A stretch of 64,000 bases of DNA from JABMQW01 sp964439935. GTDB taxonomy: Bacteria; Fidelibacterota; Marinisomatia; Marinisomatales; TCS56. Shown piece after piece: positions 33,627 to 42,421 of the stretch (the first letter of the stretch is position 1; every line of letters starts with the position of its first letter). A program made the translations under genes and the position numbers. Below the pieces are notes generated by a model. It worked only from the letters and a program-made list of their open reading frames with translations, was not told the origin of the DNA and did not search any database. The stretch spans positions 20,034-84,033 of the forward strand of contig CAYTPW010000014.1 in the NCBI GenBank assembly GCA_964439935.1, given 5' to 3'.

Positions 33627-34394
33627 ATGTCAACAAAAATTCGTATACTTACTTTCCTCTTGCTGGTAATGAGCATGAGCTTAAATCTACTCCCTGGGCA
33701 GGAAACAGGTATGGTAGTTATTCCAGGTGGTGAATTCAGCATGGGGAAGAGCAGCATCAGTAAGACTAATTATAAACCGCGGCATCAGGTGATCCTGGAT
33801 TCATTTCTGATTGACCGGCATGAAGTTACCAACGGTGAATATCTTCAATTTTGCACCGCTACCGACCACAGGCTACCAGAATTCTGGAATGTTGACATTT
33901 TTCGCTGCGGTGAAAAATATACCAATTATCCGGTTGTCGGGGTGAATTGGTCCGATGCCACTAAATACGCCAAATGGGCAGGAAAACGTCTGCCCACCGA
34001 GGCTGAATGGGAATATGCCGCGCGCGGTGGATTGACAGGAAAGGATTACCCTAATGGCAACGACTGGAATAAATCCTCACCTGCTAACCAACCGGGAAAC
34101 TGGATCAATCGAATTGAACCAGTGGGACAATTTGAAGCGAATGGATTTGGCCTGCATGATATGGCTGGAAATGTCTGGGAATGGACCGCTGACAACTACG
34201 AGGGAGATTATTATTCAACCAGCCCGAAAATAAATCCGCCGGGTCCGGACCATGGTACCGGTCGAGTGATTCGCGGAGGCAGCTGGCATTCCGGACCGGG
34301 TTGCAAAAAAGTATATTACCGCAGTAGTATGTCTGCCAACTGGGTCGATTTCGCGATTGGTTTTCGCTGCGTAAGGGATATTGATTCTGAGTAA
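33627..34394 (+). CDS. Secreted SUMF1/FGE-sulfatase domain protein
   Basis: A 255-residue protein from ATG 33627 (MSTKIRILTFLLL...), with a TGAGG ribosome site and a clear signal peptide cut after about residue 25. An upstream in-frame ATG at 33555 is poorer. The body is a full SUMF1 domain: MVVIPGGEFSMG, DSFLIDRHEVTNGEYLQFC, PVVGVNWSDATKYAKWAGKRLPTEAEWEYAARGG (in parts), GLHDMAGNVWEWT and IGFRCVRD. In true formylglycine-generating enzymes the C-terminal region carries a Cys pair; here GGSWHSGPGC keeps only one Cys at that place. It is more likely a structural or binding member of the family. No sulfatase gene is near. Confidence 0.88.
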   Translation: MSTKIRILTFLLLVMSMSLNLLPGQETGMVVIPGGEFSMGKSSISKTNYKPRHQVILDSFLIDRHEVTNGEYLQFCTATDHRLPEFWNVDIFRCGEKYTNYPVVGVNWSDATKYAKWAGKRLPTEAEWEYAARGGLTGKDYPNGNDWNKSSPANQPGNWINRIEPVGQFEANGFGLHDMAGNVWEWTADNYEGDYYSTSPKINPPGPDHGTGRVIRGGSWHSGPGCKKVYYRSSMSANWVDFAIGFRCVRDIDSE

Positions 34395-34555
34395 TAGTTA
34401 TACCAGCATATACGAATAAAGAACCCAATCCTAATTCCAAAAATTAATGCCGGCAGGGATCCCGCTGATATTTTCTTTTTATATAACTGTACCCAACTGA
34501 TTTTGAGCCCGTCTGATTTTTAACGATTATATTCAACTTCAATGCAATAGGAATG

Positions 34556-34585
34556 AAAAAGCTCTGCTTATTGGCAGAGCTTTTT
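34556..34585. terminator. Bidirectional intrinsic terminator
   Basis: AAAAAGCTCTGC (34556-34567) pairs with GCAGAGCTTTTT (34574-34585) over a 6-base loop, giving a T-run in both directions. It sits between the converging SUMF1-like gene and the repeat lipoprotein gene. Confidence 0.85.
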
Positions 34586-34628
34586 ATTTTAGAATACTTG
34601 ATCAGGAGGTAAAACTCTGACAGATTAA

Positions 34629-35777
34629 TTACGGTCGACCACCACCATCATGATCTCGCTCACAGTCGGCTTTGGCAGCGCGCATTTCGTCATCATTATT
34701 GATAGTAACAGTTGTTCCATCGCGATATACAATATCCACCGGGTACTGTAATGCAGGCCGCACATCTGTGACGGGATTATCTTGATACCAGGTTCTGAGA
34801 GTCATATAACCGGTTTCATCTTCAACAGTTATGGTTGAACCATCTGGCATAATGAACGTTACTGGCAGAACCAGATCAAAGCAATCACGATCACCATCCC
34901 CATCTCCATCACGGTCACAGCCGGCTTTGGCACGCCGCATTTCGTCATCATTATTGACGGTTACTATTGTTTCGTCTCGATATACAATATCCACCGGATA
35001 TTGTAATGCCGGTCGCTCATCGGAATCAGGATGATCGTTGTACCAGGCTTTCAGATCGGTCCAACCATCTTCATCGTTAGTGGGTACGGTGATTGTAGAA
35101 CCGTCAGGCATTACGTATACCACCGGATAAACCAACCCAAAACATTTCTTTTTGTCCCTGCCTTTGCGATCACTGCAATGCTTGTAGACAGCATGCATTT
35201 CACGGTCGTTATTAATGGTTTTAATTATACCTTTAAAAGAGATTTCAACCGGATACTGTAATTCAGGTTTTTCTTCTATATCCGGATTGTTTGAGTACCA
35301 GGTTCTCAGGGTGCTGTAATCATCTTCATTCGCAACAGTAATCGTTGACCCATCGGGCATTATAAAATTGACGGGCAGGACCAGATTAAAACATTTACGA
35401 TTGCCATCATCATCTCTATCCCAGCCGTCCTTATCGCGGCCATCTCCCTTATAGTTTAATTTTCTGCCTTCAATATTAAAATACACCTCAGCCTGTTTGC
35501 CCATTCTGTCGCCCTGACCACCCATTGAAACTTCATAGCCTAAACGAGATGCCAGTTGTGCACTAATAGTGGCATAATCGGAATAATCCTGATCAAGTAC
35601 AGTACGGGATAAGGCGGGTAATTGCTCAATGGTGATATCCTGTTTATCGCTAGCATTTTGAATAGCTAAAATCAGTAGCTCATCGGATGTCATCTTATCC
35701 GGATCGGTAATGTTTTCCTGGCAACCGATCATCATTAACAGAATAAATGCTATCAGTAAATGAAATGCTGTCTTCAT
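34629..35777 (-). CDS. Lipoprotein with three tandem MPDGSTITV repeats
   Basis: A 382-residue lipoprotein from ATG 35775-35777 (MKTAFHLLIAFILLMMIGCQ, lipobox IGC). The open frame extends 21 codons further, but the AAAGGA site favours this start. After an N-terminal region come three repeats of about 85-90 residues (about 125-210, 212-292 and 294-382). Each has C-F-x-L-V-x-P-V, MPDGSTITV, a W-Y-x-x-(N/D)-H/NP motif, LQYPV(D/E)I and NNDDEM, and ends in a Cys. Linkers are Asp-rich (DRDGDGDGDRD), like calcium-binding loops. One Cys opens and one ends each repeat, which suggests disulfides. Similar repeats occur in Flavobacteriia; function is unknown. Confidence 0.82.
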   Translation of the reverse strand: MKTAFHLLIAFILLMMIGCQENITDPDKMTSDELLILAIQNASDKQDITIEQLPALSRTVLDQDYSDYATISAQLASRLGYEVSMGGQGDRMGKQAEVYFNIEGRKLNYKGDGRDKDGWDRDDDGNRKCFNLVLPVNFIMPDGSTITVANEDDYSTLRTWYSNNPDIEEKPELQYPVEISFKGIIKTINNDREMHAVYKHCSDRKGRDKKKCFGLVYPVVYVMPDGSTITVPTNDEDGWTDLKAWYNDHPDSDERPALQYPVDIVYRDETIVTVNNDDEMRRAKAGCDRDGDGDGDRDCFDLVLPVTFIMPDGSTITVEDETGYMTLRTWYQDNPVTDVRPALQYPVDIVYRDGTTVTINNDDEMRAAKADCERDHDGGGRP

Positions 35778-35849
35778 CAGGAATTCCTTTCTTACTGAAA
35801 TAACTTTATATAATGCTCCTAATATATATTTCTTGCCCATATTTAATGT

Positions 35850-35975
35850 TTAACATAAACATATTAAGCAAAATAGTACCAGCATAACAATCGTAATCAA
35901 CAGTGAAATCCCCAGCATCCACCATGGATGTTCAGCGTGCCAGGAGGCCAGCTTGTTTAATATTCTTTCACGCAT
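35850..35975 (-). CDS. 41-residue single-helix membrane microprotein
   Basis: A short gene with ATG at 35973-35975, stop TAA at 35850-35852 and a strong ribosome site (CAGGAG, 8 bases before ATG). The product starts MRERILNKLASWHAEHPWWM and continues into one hydrophobic helix rich in Leu, Ile and Val that ends in a Cys-rich tail (LFCLICLC). The first part, basic amphipathic helix then HPWW and a hydrophobic helix, is just like the N-terminal cytosolic helix and first membrane helix of RND/MMPL exporters. No exporter follows; the frame stops cleanly. It sits between two lipoprotein genes on the same strand. Confidence 0.7.
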   Translation of the reverse strand: MRERILNKLASWHAEHPWWMLGISLLITIVMLVLFCLICLC

Positions 35976-36174
35976 TTTTAACTCCTGGACGGTTAAAATT
36001 TACGTTTATTTTCAAAGCATTCTATAAATCAGATAAGATTTATTGATACCGAGGTTAGCGCAATCGATATGCTATCCGGTTATATAAATAATCTAATGGT
36101 ATTCAAACTACATATTATAATGTTATAATGATCCTTTATGATATAATTAAAAAGGGGAATCTGACCGTGAAAAC

Positions 36175-36918
36175 CTATTCTACTGTAACTGCAGCCTGAA
36201 CAATAAGCACATCATATTTGTAACCAAAGCCAAAATCCTTGTCAAGAATGACCTTACCTTCGATGATCACATTATCATCGACGTTTACGGTTGAGTTTGA
36301 AGTCACTGTCAGATCAAATGATCCTTCAAAGTCAGTCCCATCCTGAATATGTATCCAGTTCTTACCCATAATCTGCGGTGAGAATTTCACCACCCTTCCA
36401 CGCAAACGGACTGTTTTTTCCTGATAATTATGTTTATCGCGGAACAACTCAGCCACTGTAACGCCACCTTCCAATTTGGTTATTCCGGTAACCCGGCTTT
36501 TAACTGGTGCTGGAGTTCCTTTTTTTACTTCAGAAGGAATACCATGGGGAGCTATCAGCGGTTTTTTATCTAATTTTTGTTTGTCAATATTTGTAACAAA
36601 ATAGATTTTATCAAAAGTTCGTTCGAGGCTGGTACTTTCAAAATTTTCCATCAACATTTCCGGTGGAAAAGACACCTGCTCACCGACCTGCACCTCAAAC
36701 TGGTTGGCTGCTGCCCAAATGGTCTGATTGCCAGCGATAATTTTAACATAGGTATAGCCCCCGCTATCCATTGTTTCCATTACTTTTCCGGTGATCAGAT
36801 TTGACGATACCTCAACCGGTTGGACCTGTTCATGTACCGGTGGCTGGGTCTTTTGTTGGCAGCCACCCAGAACCAGACCAATCGCTACAATACTAATAAT
36901 TCTGGAATAAAATCGCAT
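36175..36918 (-). CDS. OB-fold lipoprotein, NrfJ-like
   Basis: A 247-residue lipoprotein: signal MRFYSRIISIVAIGLVLGGC (lipobox LGGC at 17-20). Residues about 43-112 have the pattern GKVMETMDSGGYTYVKI, WAAANQFEVQVGEQV and MENFESTSLERTFDKIYFV, which is shared with NrfJ-type proteins near nitrite-reductase genes. Residues about 140-245 are a second OB-like domain (VTVAELFRDKHNYQEKTVRLRGRVV in parts, then WIHIQDGTDFEGSFDLTV) of the nucleic-acid/OB-fold tRNA-type beta barrel. No nrf genes are in the window. The cell role is unknown; it is probably attached to the outer membrane facing the periplasm. Confidence 0.75.
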   Translation of the reverse strand: MRFYSRIISIVAIGLVLGGCQQKTQPPVHEQVQPVEVSSNLITGKVMETMDSGGYTYVKIIAGNQTIWAAANQFEVQVGEQVSFPPEMLMENFESTSLERTFDKIYFVTNIDKQKLDKKPLIAPHGIPSEVKKGTPAPVKSRVTGITKLEGGVTVAELFRDKHNYQEKTVRLRGRVVKFSPQIMGKNWIHIQDGTDFEGSFDLTVTSNSTVNVDDNVIIEGKVILDKDFGFGYKYDVLIVQAAVTVE

Positions 36919-37180
36919 ATGGAATTCCTGTTAAACTGAGTTATTTGATCTAATATACGGATTATAAGGGAGGGAAGTTCTCACTGCCTCGTTTTCAAAA
37001 CAAATTATTTCAGCAACCAGGTTACGAAATATAATAAATACCGAGACGTCATACTCATGACCACCAGCTATAACCTAGATTGGGCTAATAGCGGCTCAAC
37101 GACTGATTTGATCAGCTTGTTAACACTGCCTGATCTTCCTGCTGATTAGGCCGGATCCTGACAACGAGTGGTTCTGTCGA

Positions 37181-39865
37181 CTACCTGCCCAGCCAGTAGG
37201 ACACCTTCAGCGCCAGCACATCATCGGCTTGGGCAGTCAACAGGTCGCCCAGATCGCGGTCCAGCTGGAAATTCCCCGGATTATCGCTATTGGATCCGCT
37301 GTGGGTCCACACCAGGTAAAAGGTAGAACCCGGTGAAAATTCCCAACGCAATACGACCGTACCGTTCAGGGCTTTACTGTTAAAATTCGGGTTCGATATA
37401 GTAAACGCATCGCTGTCGTCACCACTGGTAGGATCAATCAGATATTCATCTTCATCATTGATCCCGATAGTTGAACCATCCTGGCCATATTCCAGAAAGT
37501 CATATGATTCTGGTTTGGTAAATTCCTTAAACCGTGAATATTCACCCACTGAAATATAGGGCTGGAAATAAACCTGTAATGTTAAAGTTGGCGAAAATGT
37601 ATAGTTGGCGCGAAGATTGGTGGAAAGAGTTTTCCGATCAAGACGTGCTACCACATAGCGATTTCCGAACATGGCCGTATTGGCAGCATCTTCAATTGTA
37701 TCGATATATTGGTCCATATTGGTAGCAGTAGTAAAATTAATACCAAAATTTAAAGCAAACCGGTGGCCGAATTTCATATGTGAACAGATATGAGTCATCT
37801 GCGAGTTACTACCCGCCCGATCCTCACTGAACTCATAGGCCGGGTGAAATGAAATATCCTTGCGGTTATCCGATTCAAAACCGAGTCCGAACCAGCCGCC
37901 GGCCGGTTCGATTACCCGGGGACCCCCACGCAATGAATTATTTTTCAGTGTTTCAAAATCCCAACCGGTATCCCAGTTGATACTCCAATAATTATTAAAG
38001 CCCAGGTAACCCATCCACATCATCATTTCACTGGTTTTAACACCACTAAAATCATGATTGTTGGTAAATACCAGATCGGTTCTGGCATGGCGATAAAAAT
38101 CACCTGGTTCTGTCCAGCGGTAACCGACCACAACATGCTTATTGATATAGTCGGTGGACCAGGTCATTCCCAGATCATTGGTCTCAAAGCCCGGTGTTGC
38201 AAAACCCAGAGCTGCATTGACCATAAAATTCCCGTTTTCTTTATTCAAATTCAAACGGCCGGCAAATCCGGTGAGGGCTGTACGATTTGTGTCCAGATCA
38301 ATATGCTTGACATCCGGGCGCTGATAATAATGACTATAATTTTGCTGCAGGCTACTGATCCGGGCCTTGGTTCCCGTCACTTTGGAAAAACCAGTCCAAC
38401 CGCCTAAAGCCCAATCTTTATCTGCACCGAAAAACGACCAGCCGTCAATTCCAAATCCCAGAGCTTGGTCATTAAGAATTTCTTCCAAGTCGAGATCGCC
38501 ATCAGTGTCGCCTAAAAACGACAGGCCTTTGAAATCGCGCTTCACCATTGTACCCATGAATCCCAGGCCGTATCGGCCTTCCTGATATTCGCGCTGAACC
38601 CGCATAACATTATAATAGGTCAACGGCTCAATCAGCGAACTTTGTATTTTATCACCTGCATAATACTCGGAATATTCCTGATCGGTCACAGCCAACAGGC
38701 CGCCAACGGACCAGTTATTGGCCAGTTTACCACTGAGCTTAGCCGCTGCCAGAATCCTGGTGGCGGCCGGGACATCCAGTGAATCGCTATCAGCTTCAAC
38801 TGATCCCTGGGGAGTCCGGCCAATCCGGCGGCTGTAGAAAAAATCCGGTTCACTGGAATTAAAACCCCAGCGATTTGTTGGACCACCAATCCCAAAATTA
38901 AAAATGCTGCGACCTTCCACAAAAAAGGGTCGTCTCTCTGAATAATAGGTTTCGTATGCCGAAAGATTAATCTCCGATGGATCAGCTTCAACCTGGCCGA
39001 AATCGGGATTGATAGTGGCATCAACAGTCAGGTTGCCGCCGATCCCGATCTTGATATCGGTACCAACGCCAAAATTAGAATCCCGGCCATTATAGAATGG
39101 ATTATTGGCCCTGGTCGGTAGATTACCGGCACCGGATGTAATATAAGGTATATATTCCAGCCGCCGGGGTGGTTTAATACCAGAGATACCAGTCAGTTTG
39201 GCTGCATGACTGACCAATCCACTTTCGGTGCGTGGAACATATACAAAATAATCCCATTCATCACGACGCTGGATAAATCGTGCCGGGATAACACCCCAGA
39301 TATATTCATCCTGTTCACTGAATCGTAATTGTGACAGTGGAATCCGCATTTCGGCTGTCCAGCCCTTATCATCGATCCGGGTTTTACCTTCCCAGATTCC
39401 ATCCCAGGTATCATCGGACCAGCTATCATTAAAGTAGGTCTCATCACGGATTGCTCCGGATGGATTGATCTGAAAGGAAAAACCGCTGCGTTTATCATTA
39501 TAGGAATCGATGATTATTTCAAACAAATCAGAATTGAAATGCTCATCCCGCCGGGCGACACGAGTTACTATCGAATCGGGCTGACTGTCCCACATCCGGG
39601 CGCCGACATAGATTGCTTCGGCATCATAGCCGATCCAAACATCGGTATTTTCACTGGCCGGATCGCCATTAAACGGCTGGATCTGAACAAAATCAGAGCT
39701 GCATTGTTTCCGGTAAAAATCCTCATTTAAATAACCATCAACTTTCAATGGCACAGTCAAGCGACTGGCACAAATTTCCCGCTCACGATAATTCTCCGGA
39801 TCAAAAGTGGAATAATCAGCACGTGCTGAAATTATTAAAACAACGATAATTAAAAAGCGTGACAT
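37181..39865 (-). CDS. DUF5916 family protein with CBM9-like N-terminal domain
   Basis: An 894-residue secreted protein from ATG 39863-39865 with a GGAGAGAAG ribosome site; the signal MSRFLIIVVLIISARA is cut near 16. Residues about 35-215 form a carbohydrate-binding family 9-like domain (LTVPLKVDGYLNEDFY, WIGYDAEAIYVGARMWDSQP). The rest is the DUF5916 part: it begins LEYIPYITSGAG and FNFGVGTDIKIGIGGNLTVDATINPDFGQVEADP, in parts, with YSERRPFFVEG, then many amphipathic strands ending in VSYWLGR. A C-terminal outer-membrane beta-barrel is likely. The function is unknown. It is transcribed away from the cobalamin unit. Confidence 0.9.
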   Translation of the reverse strand: MSRFLIIVVLIISARADYSTFDPENYREREICASRLTVPLKVDGYLNEDFYRKQCSSDFVQIQPFNGDPASENTDVWIGYDAEAIYVGARMWDSQPDSIVTRVARRDEHFNSDLFEIIIDSYNDKRSGFSFQINPSGAIRDETYFNDSWSDDTWDGIWEGKTRIDDKGWTAEMRIPLSQLRFSEQDEYIWGVIPARFIQRRDEWDYFVYVPRTESGLVSHAAKLTGISGIKPPRRLEYIPYITSGAGNLPTRANNPFYNGRDSNFGVGTDIKIGIGGNLTVDATINPDFGQVEADPSEINLSAYETYYSERRPFFVEGRSIFNFGIGGPTNRWGFNSSEPDFFYSRRIGRTPQGSVEADSDSLDVPAATRILAAAKLSGKLANNWSVGGLLAVTDQEYSEYYAGDKIQSSLIEPLTYYNVMRVQREYQEGRYGLGFMGTMVKRDFKGLSFLGDTDGDLDLEEILNDQALGFGIDGWSFFGADKDWALGGWTGFSKVTGTKARISSLQQNYSHYYQRPDVKHIDLDTNRTALTGFAGRLNLNKENGNFMVNAALGFATPGFETNDLGMTWSTDYINKHVVVGYRWTEPGDFYRHARTDLVFTNNHDFSGVKTSEMMMWMGYLGFNNYWSINWDTGWDFETLKNNSLRGGPRVIEPAGGWFGLGFESDNRKDISFHPAYEFSEDRAGSNSQMTHICSHMKFGHRFALNFGINFTTATNMDQYIDTIEDAANTAMFGNRYVVARLDRKTLSTNLRANYTFSPTLTLQVYFQPYISVGEYSRFKEFTKPESYDFLEYGQDGSTIGINDEDEYLIDPTSGDDSDAFTISNPNFNSKALNGTVVLRWEFSPGSTFYLVWTHSGSNSDNPGNFQLDRDLGDLLTAQADDVLALKVSYWLGR

Positions 39866-40110
39866 GGCTTCTCTCCGGTTTTTAGTATATAGACCTAAAT
39901 AGCGCCCAAATGGTTGTCTCTTTTTTTCAAATGATACCAATACCAAATACTATCCAGGGAAATTGAGCGCGATGAATCTTATTTCAGATGTCAGAAACTT
40001 TTTTTCAATTCATTATCATCACGGAAAAACCGCAGCTCCTTATAAAAATTAGCAATTGCTGGATTGATTGAATATGATGTAACCTTGACCAGTTATTTAA
40101 TACTTTGATT

Positions 40111-40263
40111 GATCAGTATCGGCAGGGAAGCCCGTGAAAATCGGGCACAGTTCCCGCTACTGTAAGCGCGGAGGCGCATCCAGCAGGCCATTGCCCCGAT
40201 CCATCGGGACGAGAAGGCGGATGCCAGCCACAGAGGCGCGAGTCAGGATACCTGCCAGCTGAT
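40111..40263 (+). ncRNA. Cobalamin (AdoCbl) riboswitch
   Basis: The conserved cobalamin-box elements are in order: GGGAAGCCCGTGAAAATCGGG (as GGGAAGCCCGTGAAAATC), CAGTTCCCGCTACTGTAA, and GAGTCAGGATACCTGCC. Outer stem P1 pairs GATCAG (40111-40116) with CTGATC (40258-40263), and GGCAGG pairs with CCTGCC. It precedes a TonB receptor and a propeller, so it should shut both off when cobalamin is plentiful. Confidence 0.95.
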
Positions 40264-40293
40264 CCCGATCAACCGGCTTGCGGGTTAAAAGTC

Positions 40294-40377
40294 ATGATAC
40301 GATTCATAGCAATTTTCCTCAAAAAAAATCGTTCACGCCTTCTGATCCCGATTGAATTCGGGTTTAGGCGTGCGTAA
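40294..40377 (+). CDS. Possible 27-residue leader ORF overlapping the btuB start
   Basis: ATG 40294 opens a 27-codon frame (starts MIRFIAIFLKKN) that runs through the start hairpin and stops at TAA 40375-40377, past the GTG of the receptor gene. The ribosome site is weak (GCGGG, 12 bases). It could couple translation to the receptor or be chance. Confidence 0.25.
   Translation: MIRFIAIFLKKNRSRLLIPIEFGFRRA
40334..40372 (+). promoter_or_regulatory. Start-codon-masking hairpin (riboswitch expression platform)
   Basis: CACGCC (40334-40339) pairs with GGCGTG (40367-40372), and inside it CCCGA (40347-40351) pairs with TCGGG (40358-40362). The GTG start (40370-40372) and its upstream purines are inside the stem. 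There is no T-run, so translation rather than transcription is the likely target of the riboswitch. Confidence 0.6.
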
Positions 40378-42406
40378 AACATTTTCTTTGGCACTCCTCT
40401 GGGGATGCCTTACTGCCCAGTCGCAATGGCTGGGTACTGTTGTTACCAAAGATGGCGATCCGGTAGCTTATACAGTTGTTCAACACAATAGTACTGGAAA
40501 ATGGACTATCAGCGATGAAAATGGTTATTTTATTTTTACTGGAGCCTTTAATACCGGCGACACAATTACTGTCAGCCGCTATGGTTATCACACTGAAAAG
40601 CAGGCACTGCCACTAAAATCTTCATTTTCAATTCAACTATCCGCAAAGCCAATAAAATTACCGCCAATCAGTGGAGTAGCTGACAGAATTAAACCTGACT
40701 CGCAACAGGAATTTTTCACAGTAATCAAGCCGGCCAGCCTTGGAGAAGTTGAATACAATCAACTTCTGCAGGGGATTCCTGGTTTGTCTCTTCGCTCTTA
40801 TGGAGGTCCAGCCAGTATTAAAACAATCAGTCTGGATGGCGGACCAGCATCTCACACAAAAATTCTGATCCAGGGCTTTGATATTACAAATATCCAGAAT
40901 GGAGAGACTGATATCTCTCAATTACCGCTACCATTTATCGAACAGGCCCGTTTTATCCCGGTGTCCACCGGCTCACAGATCGGAGCAAGTGTTGGATTAA
41001 TATTGCTTGATCCGTGGTCGTCCGGACATAGAATACAATTGTCAAGCGGTAGTTACGGCCATATTGCTTCCAGTATTGCGACCACAATAACCAGGTCAAA
41101 ATGGGCAAGTCGATTTTTAGTAGGTAACCGAAATGATGCCGGGAATTACCCCGTCACTTGGCGCGGTAATACTTTTAATCGTCAAAACAATCAATTTGAA
41201 CAATCCTATGCTGCTACCCAAAGCAGTCTGATCCTTTCAGAGCAGTTATTTATGAAATTCATAGCTCTCTACTCGGATCAAAAACGTGGTGTTGCAGGAC
41301 TGATTTATTCTCCTTCCAGTGCCTGGCGAGACGATCATATTTTATTCTGGGGTATTACTTCCGGATGGTTAACAACCAAAAGTCAAAGACATTTTCGCAT
41401 TTCCGGCAGGTCATCACAGGATCATTATCAGGATGAAACATATAATATTAACAGCACTCATTCTCTAAAGTCGTATAGCTTGAATTTCGATCAATTCACT
41501 GAACTTGGTCAATCCCTGACGATTAACTTCAGTTTAAAATACAACATCAATCAGTTAGACAGTCGTGAGGCTGGTTATCAGAAGCGCTATTCATTGATCA
41601 ATTCAATTGGATTCGCCTGGAAACCACTACCGTCAATTTCAATCAAACCTGATTGGCAACATTATTCCATCAGCGGACAGGTTGATGAATCTGTCAGTCA
41701 ATTGGCCACAATATGGTCACCAGAATCACTAACTAATTTTACAACTACGATCAGTACTGGTAATTCAATCCGCTATCCAACTTTCAATGAATTATACTGG
41801 GTGCCAGGTGGCAATACAGATCTAAAGGCTGAGCACACAACCAATCATTCAATAATCTGTGAAATGATCATGAGCAATTGGGGGCAGCTCAATGCGCAAT
41901 TATTTACAAAGCAAAGTAAAGATTTAATCCAGTGGGTTCCGCAGGGTTCATACTGGTCTCCTAAAAATATCAAATCAGTATCCCGCAGCGGTTGGCGCGT
42001 ATCCTGGCGGTGGGTATTTGAAAGAATACCTGTGGATGGATTTCTATCATTTGGCCGTGTAAGAGCAAGCTATCTGGAACCCGGAGATCACTATAATAAG
42101 CAAATGACGTACACTCCACAAAGTATGGTGACAGGAGCTTTAACCTGGTCGCCCAATCAGTGGACTTTTCACTGGCAGGCACATCATACATCTGAAATGA
42201 TTTCTCGTTACAGTTGGCCGGAAGATATCATTTTACCGGCCATAACCCTGCAGCAAATCAGTACGGGATATCAACTGCAGTTATTTTCCGGTCGACTGCA
42301 TTTCGTGTGCGGACTAGAAAATTTAACGGACGAAAAATATGAATCGGTGCAGGGGTATCCTGAACCGGGACGAACGTGGCGATTCACCCTAACCTACGAG
42401 CGATAA
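40370..42406 (+). CDS. btuB: TonB-dependent outer-membrane receptor, BtuB-like
   Basis: A 678-residue receptor from GTG 40370 (signal VRKTFSLALLWGCLTAQSQ). A TTG six codons upstream is also in frame. Residues about 20-95 are a carboxypeptidase-regulatory-like domain (GTVVTKDGDPVAYTVV ... GYHTEKQ), then a plug (YNQLLQGIPGLSLRS, GPASIKTISLDGG, ILIQGFDI) and a beta-barrel ending GLENLTDEKYESVQGYPEPGRTWRFTLTYER in parts, with the aromatic end typical of BtuB. Control by a cobalamin riboswitch makes vitamin B12 or a corrinoid the likely cargo. The barrel is rather small, and no TonB box was identified by eye. Confidence 0.9.
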   Translation: MRKTFSLALLWGCLTAQSQWLGTVVTKDGDPVAYTVVQHNSTGKWTISDENGYFIFTGAFNTGDTITVSRYGYHTEKQALPLKSSFSIQLSAKPIKLPPISGVADRIKPDSQQEFFTVIKPASLGEVEYNQLLQGIPGLSLRSYGGPASIKTISLDGGPASHTKILIQGFDITNIQNGETDISQLPLPFIEQARFIPVSTGSQIGASVGLILLDPWSSGHRIQLSSGSYGHIASSIATTITRSKWASRFLVGNRNDAGNYPVTWRGNTFNRQNNQFEQSYAATQSSLILSEQLFMKFIALYSDQKRGVAGLIYSPSSAWRDDHILFWGITSGWLTTKSQRHFRISGRSSQDHYQDETYNINSTHSLKSYSLNFDQFTELGQSLTINFSLKYNINQLDSREAGYQKRYSLINSIGFAWKPLPSISIKPDWQHYSISGQVDESVSQLATIWSPESLTNFTTTISTGNSIRYPTFNELYWVPGGNTDLKAEHTTNHSIICEMIMSNWGQLNAQLFTKQSKDLIQWVPQGSYWSPKNIKSVSRSGWRVSWRWVFERIPVDGFLSFGRVRASYLEPGDHYNKQMTYTPQSMVTGALTWSPNQWTFHWQAHHTSEMISRYSWPEDIILPAITLQQISTGYQLQLFSGRLHFVCGLENLTDEKYESVQGYPEPGRTWRFTLTYER

Positions 42407-42421
42407 ACAAGCGGAAATTTG

